Positions 1-8,697 of a stretch of DNA of 64,000 bases are shown here, piece by piece (position 1 is the first letter of the stretch; every line of letters starts with the position of its first letter). Location: positions 6,418,001 through 6,482,000 of the forward strand of contig NZ_CP116413.1 in assembly GCF_030064675.1 (NCBI RefSeq). The letters are read 5' to 3'. This stretch comes from Crossiella sp. CA-258035 (GTDB lineage Bacteria; Actinomycetota; Actinomycetes; Mycobacteriales; Pseudonocardiaceae). The notes under the pieces are model-generated. The model worked only from the letters and a program-made list of their open reading frames with translations. It did no database searches and was not told where the DNA came from. The translations under genes and the position numbers were made by a program.

Positions 1-1064
1 TGGAGCGCCTGGTGCGGGAGATCACCGCGGGCAAGATCACCGCGGATGAGGCGCTCAGCGGCCTGGAGGCGGTCTCCACCGCGCCGCACCCGTACCCGCG
101 CTGGGTGTCCACGCTGGCCTGGGCGGCGATGGCGGCGGCGGTGGCGGTGCTGCTGGGCGGCGGGCCGCTGCTGGCCGGGATCGCCGCGTTCACCACCGCG
201 GTGATCGACCGGGTCGGCCGGATGGTGAACCGGCTGGCGCTGCCGTTCTTCTTCCAGCAGGTCCTCGGCGGTGTGCTGGCCACCGGCATGGCGCTGGGCG
301 TGCACGCGATGGACCCCGGCAGCCACCTGGTCCGGCCCTCGCTGGTGGTGGCCACCGGGATCATCGTGCTGCTGTCCGGGCTGTCCATCGTGGGCACCGT
401 GCAGGACGCGATCACCGGCTACAACGTCACCGCCGCCGGCCGCGCCATGGAGGTGCTGCTGATGACCGCCGGTCTGGTCATCGGGGTGCTGCTGGTGCTG
501 CGGCTGGCGGTCTCCCAGGGCCTGCACATCTCGGTGGCCGAACCGCCGCCGCCGCTGCTGGCGCACGTGCCGCAGATGATCGTGGCCGGTGGCCTGACCT
601 CGTTGTGCTTCGCCTGGGCCAGCTACGCCACGCTGCGGGCGCTGTTCGTGGCCGGGCTGGCGGGCGCGGCGGGCACGGCGTCCTACGGGGTGCTGACCGT
701 CCTGGGCACCGACGTGGTCATCGCCTCCGCGGGCGCGGCCATCCTGATCGGCTTCGTCGGCGGCGTGATCTCCCGGCGGCTGCGCATCCCGCCGCTGATC
801 ATTGCGGTCTCCGGGCTGACCCCGCTGCTGCCCGGCCTGACCACCTACCACGCGCTGTTCCAGCTGGCGGTGGACCAGAACATCGCCAAGGGCGCGCAGT
901 CGCTGCTGCTGGCGGCCGGCATCGGACTGGCCCTGGCCGCGGGCGTGGTGCTCGGGGAGTACCTGGCCCAGCCCGTGCGCACCGGCCTGGGCCGCCTGGG
1001 CCGCACCCTGGCGGGACCCCGTTTCTCCGGCCCCCTCCGCCCCACCGAAACCCCGCTGGAGTAA
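1..1064 (+). CDS. Threonine/serine exporter (ThrE) family membrane protein, 5' truncated
   Basis: The frame is already open at the left edge (codons from position 3), so the annotated GTG at 12 is probably internal and the N-terminal part lies outside the window. The visible ~354 residues are a run of about nine to ten hydrophobic segments, with the ThrE-type pattern of a first membrane bundle, a short loop, and a second bundle ending in a charged Pro-rich tail. Motifs such as SGLTPLLPGLTTYHA match the family's C-terminal half. Known ThrE proteins export threonine and serine across the inner membrane; the substrate here is inferred from family only. It is convergent with the acyl-CoA ligase gene, and a repeat array lies in between. 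Confidence 0.8.
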   Translation, partial: ERLVREITAGKITADEALSGLEAVSTAPHPYPRWVSTLAWAAMAAAVAVLLGGGPLLAGIAAFTTAVIDRVGRMVNRLALPFFFQQVLGGVLATGMALGVHAMDPGSHLVRPSLVVATGIIVLLSGLSIVGTVQDAITGYNVTAAGRAMEVLLMTAGLVIGVLLVLRLAVSQGLHISVAEPPPPLLAHVPQMIVAGGLTSLCFAWASYATLRALFVAGLAGAAGTASYGVLTVLGTDVVIASAGAAILIGFVGGVISRRLRIPPLIIAVSGLTPLLPGLTTYHALFQLAVDQNIAKGAQSLLLAAGIGLALAAGVVLGEYLAQPVRTGLGRLGRTLAGPRFSGPLRPTETPLE

Positions 1065-1074
1065 CCCCACCGCC

Positions 1075-1186
1075 GTGTTGGCCGTTGTCGTACGGGGTGT
1101 TGGCCATTGTCGTACGGGGTGTTGGCCGTTATGGCCCACCCCGGCCGCCCACAACGGCCAACACCCCGTACAAGTTCGGCCAACAC
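1075..1186. repeat. 22-bp repeat array, three direct plus two inverted units, between convergent genes
   Basis: Units of 22 bp begin at 1075, 1097 and 1119 (consensus starts gtgttggccgttgtcgtac; the third diverges after 13 bases). Inverted units end at 1164 (partial) and 1186. The two orientations can pair into a large hairpin around position 1145. It sits between two stop codons, so it may terminate transcription from both sides. There is no poly-T run. Confidence 0.7.
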
Positions 1187-1204
1187 GGCGGGTGGGGTCT
1201 CGCG

Positions 1205-2761
1205 TCAGCGGCCGCGCAGCTCGCGGCGCAGGATCTTCCCGGACAGCGCACGTGGCACCGCGTCGATGAACTCGACCACCCGGATCTTCTTGTACGGCGC
1301 GACCTTCCCGGCCACGAACTCCATCACCTCCCGCTCCGCCAAGGCTTCCTGACCGGGGGCGCGCACCACGAACGCCTTGGGCACCTCCTCGCCCTCGGCG
1401 TCGCGGACCCCGATCACCGCGGCGTCGGCGACCCGGGGATCGGAGAGCAGCACGGCTTCCAGCTCGGCGGGCGGCACCTGGTAGCCCTTGTACTTGATCA
1501 GCTCCTTGAGCCGGTCCACGATGAAGAAGTTGCCCTCGGCGTCCACCCGGCCGATGTCGCCGGTGTGCAGCCAGCCGTCCTCGTCGATCATCGCCGCGGT
1601 GTCCGCGCCCCTGGCGAAGTAGCCCTTCATCACCTGCGGCCCGCGGATCCACAGCTCACCCGCGCCGTCGGTGTCCTGTCCGGTGGCCGGGTCGACGATC
1701 CGGCATTCGGTGTTGGGCACCAGCTTGCCCACCGTGCCCTCCGGCGGGTGCTCGTCGGAGTCGGGGACCACGTGGGAGACCGGGGACAGCTCGGTCATGC
1801 CGTAGCCCTGGGTGATCCGCACGCCGAGCCGGGTGGCGCACAGGTGGCCGGTGTCGGCGTCCAGGGGGGCGGCCGCGCACAGCACGGACTTCAGCGCGGA
1901 GAGGTCGAACCGGTCCACCACGGGGTGTTTGGCCAGGGCGAGCACGATCGGCGGGGCCACCGGCACCTTGGTCACCCGGTGCTCGGCCAGCGCGGTGAGG
2001 AACTGCTCCAGCTCGAACCGGGGCAGCACCACAACCGTTGTGCCGCACCGCAACGCGTGGTTGAGCAGCACGGTGATGCCGTAGATGTGGAACATCGGCA
2101 GGATGGCCAGGATCCGGTCCTCCGGGCCGGTGGGCTGCATCCCGCCGGCCTGGGCCATGTTGGCCACGATGTTGCGGTGGGTCAGCATGACGCCCTTGGC
2201 TTTTCCGGTGGTGCCACTGGAATAGGGCATCACCGCCACGTCCTCGGCCGGGTTGATCTCCACCTCCGGCACCGGCCCGTCGGTGGCCATCAGCTCCAGG
2301 ATCGAGCGGTGCCCCGGCGCGGTGTCGCAGACGAAGACGTGCTCGACCCCGGCCGCTTCCGCCGCGGGCACCGCGCGGTCCAGGAACAGCGAGATGGTGA
2401 TGAGGAACCTCGCGCCGGAGTCGCGCAGCTGCGTGGTCAGCTCTTCGGTGGTGTACAAGGCGTTGACCGTGCTGACGATCGCGCCCAGGGTGGTGGTCGC
2501 GTAGAACACCACCGGGTAGGCCACCGTGTTGGGGCTGAACAAGGCCAGCACATCGCCCTTGCCCAGCCCCTCCTGGTGCAGGCCCGCGGCGAGCCTGCCG
2601 ACCGCGGCGTCCAGCTGGCCGTAGGTCAGCCGCAGCCCGTCCGGCTTGCTCCCGTCCACCACCGCCAGGTGATCACCCCGTTCCCGTGCCCCGGCCAGCA
2701 CGTAGCTGTGCACCGGCAGATCGGGGATCTCGACGTCGGGGAGCGGGCTGCGGTGGATCAT
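1205..2761 (-). CDS. AMP-dependent acyl-CoA synthetase/ligase (4-coumarate:CoA ligase-like)
   Basis: This 518-residue adenylate-forming enzyme should activate a carboxylic acid to its acyl-AMP and then its CoA thioester. The P-loop-like box YSSGTTGKAKGV lies near residue 178, a GELWIRG box near 369, and the C-terminal catalytic lysine context LSGKILRREL near 509. Length and motifs match the 4CL/long-chain ligase group. It is the last gene of the minus-strand operon, 44 bp after the acyl-CoA dehydrogenase gene, which suggests it supplies the CoA ester for the dehydrogenases and carboxylase upstream. The acid it activates cannot be read from sequence; no enoyl-CoA hydratase is nearby. ATG start at 2761. 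Confidence 0.88.
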   Translation of the reverse strand: MIHRSPLPDVEIPDLPVHSYVLAGARERGDHLAVVDGSKPDGLRLTYGQLDAAVGRLAAGLHQEGLGKGDVLALFSPNTVAYPVVFYATTTLGAIVSTVNALYTTEELTTQLRDSGARFLITISLFLDRAVPAAEAAGVEHVFVCDTAPGHRSILELMATDGPVPEVEINPAEDVAVMPYSSGTTGKAKGVMLTHRNIVANMAQAGGMQPTGPEDRILAILPMFHIYGITVLLNHALRCGTTVVVLPRFELEQFLTALAEHRVTKVPVAPPIVLALAKHPVVDRFDLSALKSVLCAAAPLDADTGHLCATRLGVRITQGYGMTELSPVSHVVPDSDEHPPEGTVGKLVPNTECRIVDPATGQDTDGAGELWIRGPQVMKGYFARGADTAAMIDEDGWLHTGDIGRVDAEGNFFIVDRLKELIKYKGYQVPPAELEAVLLSDPRVADAAVIGVRDAEGEEVPKAFVVRAPGQEALAEREVMEFVAGKVAPYKKIRVVEFIDAVPRALSGKILRRELRGR

Positions 2762-2805
2762 GGCGACCTCCGGTGGCGTCGTTGCCGGGTGGGCCTTCTA
2801 CCGTG

Positions 2806-3960
2806 TCAGTACGACTTCCCGAGGTCCAGGGTGTGCTGGGCGACGAAGTTGAGGATCATCTCCCGGCTCACCGGCGCGATCCGCCCGACCCTGGCCGCGC
2901 CGTAGAGGGTGCCGACCCCGTACTCGGTGGACATCCCGTTGCCGCCGTGGGTCTGCACGGCGGCGTCCACCGCGGCGATGGCGGCTTCGGCGGAGGCGTA
3001 CTTGGCGATGTTGGCCGACTCGGCGGCGCTGGGATCGTTCTGGTCGTAGGCCCAGGCGGCGCGCTGGGTGGCCAGCCTGGCCAGCTCGACCTCGATGTGC
3101 GCCTTCGCCAAGGGGTGCGAGATCCCTTGGTGGGAGCCGATCGGCGAGTCCCACACCTTGCGGGCGCGCGCGTAGTCGGCCGCCTTGGCCAAGGCGTACC
3201 GCCCGATGCCGCAACCGTAGGCGGCCACGGTGATCCGCTCCGGGTTCAGCCCGGCGAACAACGCGGCCAAGCCCGCGTCCTCCCCGCCCACCAAGGCATC
3301 GGCCGGCAGTTTCACGTCGTCGAAGAACAGGGTGAACTGCCGCTCCGGTGAGGTGATCTCCATCGGGATCGGGTGGTAGGAGTAGCCGGGTGCGTCCGTT
3401 GGCACCACGAACAGCGCGGGCCGCAGCTTGCCGGTGCGCGCGTCCTCCAGCCGGGCCACCACCAGGGTCGCGTCGCTCTCGTCGACCCCGGAGATGTAGT
3501 ACTTGCCGCCGGTGAGCCGCCAGCCGTCGCCGTCGGCGCGGGCGGTGGTGACGATCCGGTGGGAGTTGGAGCCCGCGTCGGGTTCGGTGATGGCGAAGGA
3601 CATCTTCAGCGACCCGTCGGCGAAGCCGGGCAACCAGTTCTTCTTCTGCTCCGGGGTGCCGGAGTTGGCGATGACGGTGGCCGCGATGGCCGGGGACACC
3701 ACGAGCAGCAGCAGCGGGCAGCCCCCGGCGGCGAGCTCCTCGCAGACGATGGCCAGTTCGGTGATGCCGCCTCCGCCGCCGCCGTACTCCTCGGGCACGG
3801 CGACGCCGAGGTAGCCGAGCTGTCCGGCCTCGGCCCACAGTTCGGTGGTCTTCTCCCCCGCTTTGGCCTTGTCGACCCAGTAGCCGTGCCCGTACTTGGC
3901 GGCCAGCGCGGCCACCGAGGCCCGCAGCGCGCGCTGTTCGTCGGTCTCCCGGAAGTCCAT
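2806..3960 (-). CDS. Acyl-CoA dehydrogenase (operon copy 1)
   Basis: The product is a 384-residue flavoprotein of the acyl-CoA dehydrogenase family, expected to introduce an alpha,beta double bond into an acyl-CoA using FAD and pass electrons to ETF. The start is ATG 3960 (MDFRETDEQRALR, the usual N-terminus); the frame stays open upstream to 4494 but that part overlaps the carboxylase gene in another frame. FAD-binding motifs FAITEPDAGSNSHR and QTHGGNGMSTEYGVGTLYG are clear. The stop of the carboxylase alpha gene is 5 bp upstream, so the two are surely co-transcribed. Two dissimilar dehydrogenases in one operon suggest two oxidation steps or a heteromeric enzyme. The substrate is unknown. 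Confidence 0.9.
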   Translation of the reverse strand: MDFRETDEQRALRASVAALAAKYGHGYWVDKAKAGEKTTELWAEAGQLGYLGVAVPEEYGGGGGGITELAIVCEELAAGGCPLLLLVVSPAIAATVIANSGTPEQKKNWLPGFADGSLKMSFAITEPDAGSNSHRIVTTARADGDGWRLTGGKYYISGVDESDATLVVARLEDARTGKLRPALFVVPTDAPGYSYHPIPMEITSPERQFTLFFDDVKLPADALVGGEDAGLAALFAGLNPERITVAAYGCGIGRYALAKAADYARARKVWDSPIGSHQGISHPLAKAHIEVELARLATQRAAWAYDQNDPSAAESANIAKYASAEAAIAAVDAAVQTHGGNGMSTEYGVGTLYGAARVGRIAPVSREMILNFVAQHTLDLGKSY

Positions 3961-3965
3961 GTCCG

Positions 3966-5948
3966 TCAGTCCTCCATCGGCTTCTGCCCGGTTGGGGCGG
4001 GTTCGATCACGGCGAGCACGGCCCCGGCCTCGACCTGGGCGCCCGCGGTCACGGCGAGTTCGGTGAGCACGCCGTCGGCGGGCGAGCGCACCGGGTGTTG
4101 CATCTTCATCGCTTCCAGCACCAGCAGTTCCTGTCCGGCGCGCACGGTGTCGCCGGGCGCGGCGGTGACCGCGACGACGGTGCCGGGCATCGGCGCGAGC
4201 AGTGATCCCTCGGCGTGCGCGGCCCCGGGTTCGGTGAAGCGCGGCAACCGGCGCAGGGTCACGGGTCCGAACGGGGAGTCCACGAACACCTGTTCGCCGT
4301 AGCGCGCCACGTGCAGCGTGCGCCGCACCCCGTCGACCTCCACCACCACCGACTCCGGCGCGGCGGTCACCACGCTCACCTCGGGCAGGTTCTCGGTGAT
4401 GATCCCGTTTCTGGTGAAGCGGTACTCGACCTCGATCGTCCCTTGTGGACTGTCGTAGGCCTTGACCTGGTTGGCCGAGTGCAGGTTCCGCCACCCGGCG
4501 GGCACGCGGGCCTGCACGGTGGCGGCCGCCCGGTTGGCGGCGGCCTCGGCGAGCGCGGCGGCCAGCGCGGAGATCCGCACCCCGCGCTCCTCGGCCAGCG
4601 GCAGGTCGAGTCCTGGGCGGGTGAGGAAACCGGTGTCCACCCGACCGGCCAGGAAGTCCGCGTCGCGCAGCACCCGGACCAGGAGGTCCCGGTTGGTGGC
4701 CGGGCCGTGGATGCGCGCCCCGGCCAGCGCGGCGGCCAGCCGGCGGGCGGCTTCGGCGCGGGTGGGGGCCCAGGCGATCACCTTGGCCAGCATGGGGTCG
4801 TAGTGGGTGCTGATGACCGAGCCGTCCACCACCCCGGCATCCAGACGCAGTCCGCGCTCGCCGGTGCCGGTGAACTCACTGTCCACTCCGGACACCTCGA
4901 ACCGGTGCAGCGGCCCGCTGCCGGGCCGCCAGTCCGCGGCCGGGTCCTCGGCGTAGAGCCGGACCTCGATGGCATGTCCGCGCGGCACCGGCATCTCCGC
5001 GGGCAGCGGGCTGCCTTCGGCGATGGCGAGCTGCCAGGCGACCAGGTCGACGCCGAAGACGGCTTCGGTGACCGGGTGCTCCACCTGGAGGCGGGTGTTG
5101 GTCTCCAGGAAGTAGAACTCGCCCTTGGCCGAGACCATGAACTCCACGGTGCCCGCGCCCCGGTAGCCGATCGCCCGCGCCGCCGCCACGGCCGCCGCGG
5201 ACATGGCCTCGCGCAGGGTGTCGTCCACCGCCGGTGAGGGCGACTCCTCCACGACCTTCTGGTAGCGGCGCTGCACCGAGCAGTCCCGCTCGCCCAGCGC
5301 CCACACCGCGCCGTGGGCGTCGGCGAGCACCTGGATCTCCACGTGCCGCCCGTGTTCCAGGTAGGGCTCGCAGAAGACGGTGCCGTCGCCGAAGGCGCTG
5401 GCCGCCTCGGCCCGCGCCGCCGCTACCGCCCCGGCCAGCTCCTCTGGCGCGCGCACGATCCGCATGCCCCGGCCGCCGCCCCCGGCGGAAGCCTTGACCA
5501 GCAACGGGAACTCGGTCACGTCCCCGGGGTCGAGCTCGGGCAGCACCGGCACCCCGGCCTCGGCCATCAGCTTCTTGGCCTCAACTTTCGCGCCCATGGC
5601 CTCGATGGCCTCCGGCGGCGGCCCGATCCACACCAGCCCCGCTTCGCCGACGGCGCGGGCGAACTCGGCGTTCTCGGACAGGAAGCCGTAGCCGGGGTGC
5701 ACCGCGTCCGCCCCGCTGCTGCGGGCGGCCGCGATCAGCGCCTCGGCCCGCAGGTAGGTCTCACCGGGGGTGAGACCGGGCAGGCGGACCGCGAGGTCGG
5801 CTTCGGTGACGTGCGGGGACTCGGCGTCGGCGTCGGAGAACACCGCCACCGTGCCGATGCCCAGCGCACGGCAGGTGCGGAACACGCGGCGGGCGATCTC
5901 GCCGCGGTTGGCGACCAGGACTCGGGTGATCACGTTGGGGGACCTCAC
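3966..5948 (-). CDS. Acyl-CoA carboxylase alpha subunit (biotin carboxylase plus BCCP)
   Basis: This 660-residue protein combines a biotin carboxylase domain (about residues 6-445, ATP-grasp loop KASAGGGGRGMRIV) with a C-terminal biotinyl domain carrying EAMKMQHP near residue 612, whose lysine is biotinylated. It carboxylates biotin with ATP and bicarbonate for the beta subunit encoded just upstream. The architecture matches alpha subunits of methylcrotonyl-, geranyl- and propionyl-type carboxylases. The GTG start at 5948 overlaps the TGA of the beta-subunit gene by four bases (GTGA), implying coupled translation and equal dosage. In the AtuA context a branched or isoprenoid acyl-CoA substrate is likely, but this is inference. 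Confidence 0.92.
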   Translation of the reverse strand: MRSPNVITRVLVANRGEIARRVFRTCRALGIGTVAVFSDADAESPHVTEADLAVRLPGLTPGETYLRAEALIAAARSSGADAVHPGYGFLSENAEFARAVGEAGLVWIGPPPEAIEAMGAKVEAKKLMAEAGVPVLPELDPGDVTEFPLLVKASAGGGGRGMRIVRAPEELAGAVAAARAEAASAFGDGTVFCEPYLEHGRHVEIQVLADAHGAVWALGERDCSVQRRYQKVVEESPSPAVDDTLREAMSAAAVAAARAIGYRGAGTVEFMVSAKGEFYFLETNTRLQVEHPVTEAVFGVDLVAWQLAIAEGSPLPAEMPVPRGHAIEVRLYAEDPAADWRPGSGPLHRFEVSGVDSEFTGTGERGLRLDAGVVDGSVISTHYDPMLAKVIAWAPTRAEAARRLAAALAGARIHGPATNRDLLVRVLRDADFLAGRVDTGFLTRPGLDLPLAEERGVRISALAAALAEAAANRAAATVQARVPAGWRNLHSANQVKAYDSPQGTIEVEYRFTRNGIITENLPEVSVVTAAPESVVVEVDGVRRTLHVARYGEQVFVDSPFGPVTLRRLPRFTEPGAAHAEGSLLAPMPGTVVAVTAAPGDTVRAGQELLVLEAMKMQHPVRSPADGVLTELAVTAGAQVEAGAVLAVIEPAPTGQKPMED

Positions 5949-7543
5949 ATCCGGAAGACGCCGAAGTTCCTGGTGCCGCTGACCTGTCCACTGTGGATGG
6001 TCGAGAGGCAGATGCCGAGCACCGTTCTGGTGTCCCGCGGGTCGATCACGCCGTCGTCGTAGAGCCGCCCGGACAGGAACGGGGCCAGCGACTGGGCCTC
6101 GATCTGCCCCTCCACCATGGCCCGCAGGTTCTTGTCGGCCTCGTCGTCATACGGCGCGCCCTTGGCCACGGCCGCCTGCCTGGCCACGATGGAGAGCACC
6201 CCGGCCAGCTGGGCCGGTCCCATCACCGCGGACTTGGCGTTGGGCCAGGTGAACAGGAACCGCGGGTCGTAGGCCCGGCCGCACATGCCGTAGTTGCCCG
6301 CGCCGTAGGAGGCGCCCATCACCACGGTCAGGTGCGGCACGGTGCTGTTGGACACCGCGTTGATCATCATCGCGCCGTGCTTGATGATCCCGGCCTGCTC
6401 GTACTCCTTGCCGACCATGTAGCCGGTGGTGTTCTGCAGGAAGATCAGCGGCACGTCGGCGGAGTTGGCCAGCTGGATGAACTGGGTGGCCTTCTGCGCC
6501 TCGGCGCTGAAGAGCACCCCGCGCGCGTTGGCCAGGATGCCCACCGGGTAGCCGTGCAGGCTGGCCCAGCCGGTGACCAGGCTGGTGCCGTAGCGGGGTT
6601 TGAACTCGTCGAACTCCGAGCCGTCGACCAGCCGGGCGATCACCTCGCGCGGGTCGAAGGGCAGCCGCAGGTCACTGGGCGCGATGCCGAGCAGGTCCTC
6701 GGCGTCGTAGCGGGGTTCGACGCTGGCCCGGCTCGGACCGGGGCCGAGCTTGCGCCAGTTGAGCCGGGCCACGATGTCCCGGCCGATGCGCAGCGCGTCC
6801 CGCTCGTCCTCGGCCAGGTGGTCGGCCAGGCCGGAGACCGCGGCGTGCATCTCCGCGCCGCCCAGCTCCTCGTCGTCGGACTCCTCGCCGGTGGCCATCT
6901 TCACCAGCGGTGGCCCGCCGAGGAAGACCTTGGCCTGCTGCTTGACCATCACCACGTGGTCGGACATGCCGGGGATGTAGGCGCCGCCGGCGGTGGAGTT
7001 GCCGAAGACCAGGGTGACCGTGGGCAGTCCGGCGGCCGAAGCCCTGGTGAGGTCGCGGAACATCCGGCCGCCGGGGATGAAGATCTCGCTCTGGCTGGGC
7101 AGGTCCGCGCCGCCGGACTCGACCAGGCTGAGCACCGGCAGCCGGTTGGCCACCGCGATGTCCATGGCCCGGAAGGACTTCTTCAGCGTCCACGGGTTGC
7201 TGGCGCCGCCGCGCACGGTCGGGTCGTTCGCGGTGATCAGGCATTCGACGCCGTTGACCACGCCGATCCCGGCGACCAGGCTGGCCCCCACGGTGTAGTC
7301 GGTGCCCCAGGCGGCCAGTGGGGACAGCTCCAGGAACGCCGAGTCCTCGTCGATGAGCAGCTCGATGCGTTCGCGCGGCAGCAGTTTGCCGCGTTTGTGG
7401 TGCCGGTCGACGTACTTCGCGCCGCCACCGGCCAGTGCCTTGGCGTGTTCGGCCTCCAGCTCGGCGAGCTTGGCCAGCATGGCTTCCCGGTTCGCCACGT
7501 GTTCCGGCGCCGCGGTGTCCACTGTGGACTTCAGTACGGTCAT
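5945..7543 (-). CDS. Acyl-CoA carboxylase beta subunit (carboxyltransferase, MCC/GCC-like)
   Basis: This 532-residue carboxyltransferase transfers CO2 from biotin to an acyl-CoA. It has the two crotonase-fold halves of MccB/AtuC-type subunits, with ESGGADLPSQ, GNSTAGGAYIPGMSDHVVMV and the second-half motif GASYGAGNYGMCGRAYDPRF. The start is ATG 7543 (MTVLKSTVD); it overlaps the TGA of the upstream dehydrogenase gene as ATGA, and its own stop overlaps the alpha-subunit GTG. The close coupling of beta, alpha and two dehydrogenases resembles leucine/isovalerate (liu) and acyclic terpene (atu) clusters. I cannot separate methylcrotonyl from geranyl specificity by eye. Confidence 0.9.
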   Translation of the reverse strand: MTVLKSTVDTAAPEHVANREAMLAKLAELEAEHAKALAGGGAKYVDRHHKRGKLLPRERIELLIDEDSAFLELSPLAAWGTDYTVGASLVAGIGVVNGVECLITANDPTVRGGASNPWTLKKSFRAMDIAVANRLPVLSLVESGGADLPSQSEIFIPGGRMFRDLTRASAAGLPTVTLVFGNSTAGGAYIPGMSDHVVMVKQQAKVFLGGPPLVKMATGEESDDEELGGAEMHAAVSGLADHLAEDERDALRIGRDIVARLNWRKLGPGPSRASVEPRYDAEDLLGIAPSDLRLPFDPREVIARLVDGSEFDEFKPRYGTSLVTGWASLHGYPVGILANARGVLFSAEAQKATQFIQLANSADVPLIFLQNTTGYMVGKEYEQAGIIKHGAMMINAVSNSTVPHLTVVMGASYGAGNYGMCGRAYDPRFLFTWPNAKSAVMGPAQLAGVLSIVARQAAVAKGAPYDDEADKNLRAMVEGQIEAQSLAPFLSGRLYDDGVIDPRDTRTVLGICLSTIHSGQVSGTRNFGVFRM

Positions 7544-8697
7544 GCCGTGTACCCCAATCGCCTGGCCGCGAGGTCGGCGAGCACCTCGCTGGCCCCGCCG
7601 CCGATGCCCAGGATCCGCGCGTCCCGGTAGTGCCGTTCCACCTCGGCCTCCCGCATGTACCCGAACCCGCCGTGCAGCTGCACCGCGGCGTCCGCCACGA
7701 ACGAACACGCGGCCACCGCCGCGTTCTTGGCCAGGCACACCTCGGCCACCACCTCCGCACCGGCGGCGGCGCGCGCGGCCACCGAGCGGGTGTAGGTGCG
7801 GGCCAGCTCGATCCGCTGGGTCATCTCCACCAGCTGGTGCCGCACGACCTGGCGGCTGACCAGTGGCCGCCCGAAGGTCTCCCGCGCCTTCACCCACTGG
7901 ACGCTGAGGTCCAGGCAGCGCTGGGCGGTGGCGTAGGCCTGCACGGCCAGGGTGATCCGCTCGGTCTGGAACTGCCGCATCAGCTCGGCGAACCCGGCGT
8001 TCTCCCCGCCCACCAGGTTGCCCACCGGCACTCTGGCGTCCACAAAGGACAGTTCGGCGGTGTCGGAGCAGTGCCAGCCCAGCTTCTCCAGCCTGCGGCT
8101 CACGGTGAACCCCGGCGTGCCCTTCTCCACCACGAGCAGGCTCACCCCGCCGTAGCCGGGTTCCCCGGTGCGCACCGCGGTGGTGACGAAGTCCGCGCGC
8201 GCCCCGGAGGTGATGTAGGTCTTGGCCCCGTTGAGGACGAAGTGGTCCCCGTCGCGGACCGCGGTGGTGCGCAGCGCGGCCACGTCCGATCCCCCGTCGG
8301 GCTCGGTGACCGCCAGCGAGCCGATCTTCTCCCCGGCCAGCGCGGGCCGGACGAACCGGTCCACCAGGTCCGCGCCACCGGCGGCCACGATGTGCGGCAG
8401 CGCGATGCCGTGGGTGAACAGCGCGGCCAGCAACCCGGAGGAGCCACCGGCGGCCAGCACCTCCTCGTTGACCACCACCATGTCCAGCAGGTCACCGCCG
8501 CTGCCGCCGACCTCCTCGGGAAAACCGATGCCCAGCAGGCCGATCGCGGCCGCGGCCCGGTGCAGCGAGCGCGGCACCTCCCCGGCGCGTTCCCAGTCCG
8601 CCAGGTGCGGCACGGCCTCCCGCTGGACGAACCGGTGCACGGTCTCCCGCAGCGCCCGCCGCTCCGGCGTGCCGAACGGGTCGGAAACTTCGTTCAC
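7540..8697 (-). CDS. Acyl-CoA dehydrogenase (operon copy 2)
   Basis: This 385-residue acyl-CoA dehydrogenase has the standard motifs SLAVTEPDGGSDVAALRT (FAD contact), ARETFGRPLVSRQVVRHQL and VQLHGGFGYMREAEVERHYRD near the C-terminus. It differs clearly from the copy at 2806-3960, so the pair is not a recent duplication. I chose GTG 8697 because it gives a four-base GTGA overlap with the AtuA gene; GTG 8700 is an alternative, and upstream extension would overlap AtuA. Isovaleryl/citronellyl-type activity would fit the operon, but family membership alone does not prove it. Confidence 0.88.
   Translation of the reverse strand: MNEVSDPFGTPERRALRETVHRFVQREAVPHLADWERAGEVPRSLHRAAAAIGLLGIGFPEEVGGSGGDLLDMVVVNEEVLAAGGSSGLLAALFTHGIALPHIVAAGGADLVDRFVRPALAGEKIGSLAVTEPDGGSDVAALRTTAVRDGDHFVLNGAKTYITSGARADFVTTAVRTGEPGYGGVSLLVVEKGTPGFTVSRRLEKLGWHCSDTAELSFVDARVPVGNLVGGENAGFAELMRQFQTERITLAVQAYATAQRCLDLSVQWVKARETFGRPLVSRQVVRHQLVEMTQRIELARTYTRSVAARAAAGAEVVAEVCLAKNAAVAACSFVADAAVQLHGGFGYMREAEVERHYRDARILGIGGGASEVLADLAARRLGYTA

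Noticed and set aside
1075-1186. CRISPR array
   Set aside because: Units are contiguous without spacers, partly inverted, and no cas gene is present.
605-2905. A 766-codon open frame on the plus strand
   Set aside because: It runs antisense to the acyl-CoA ligase and overlaps the ThrE gene; composition is His/Gly/Arg-rich as expected from the reverse of GC-rich codons.
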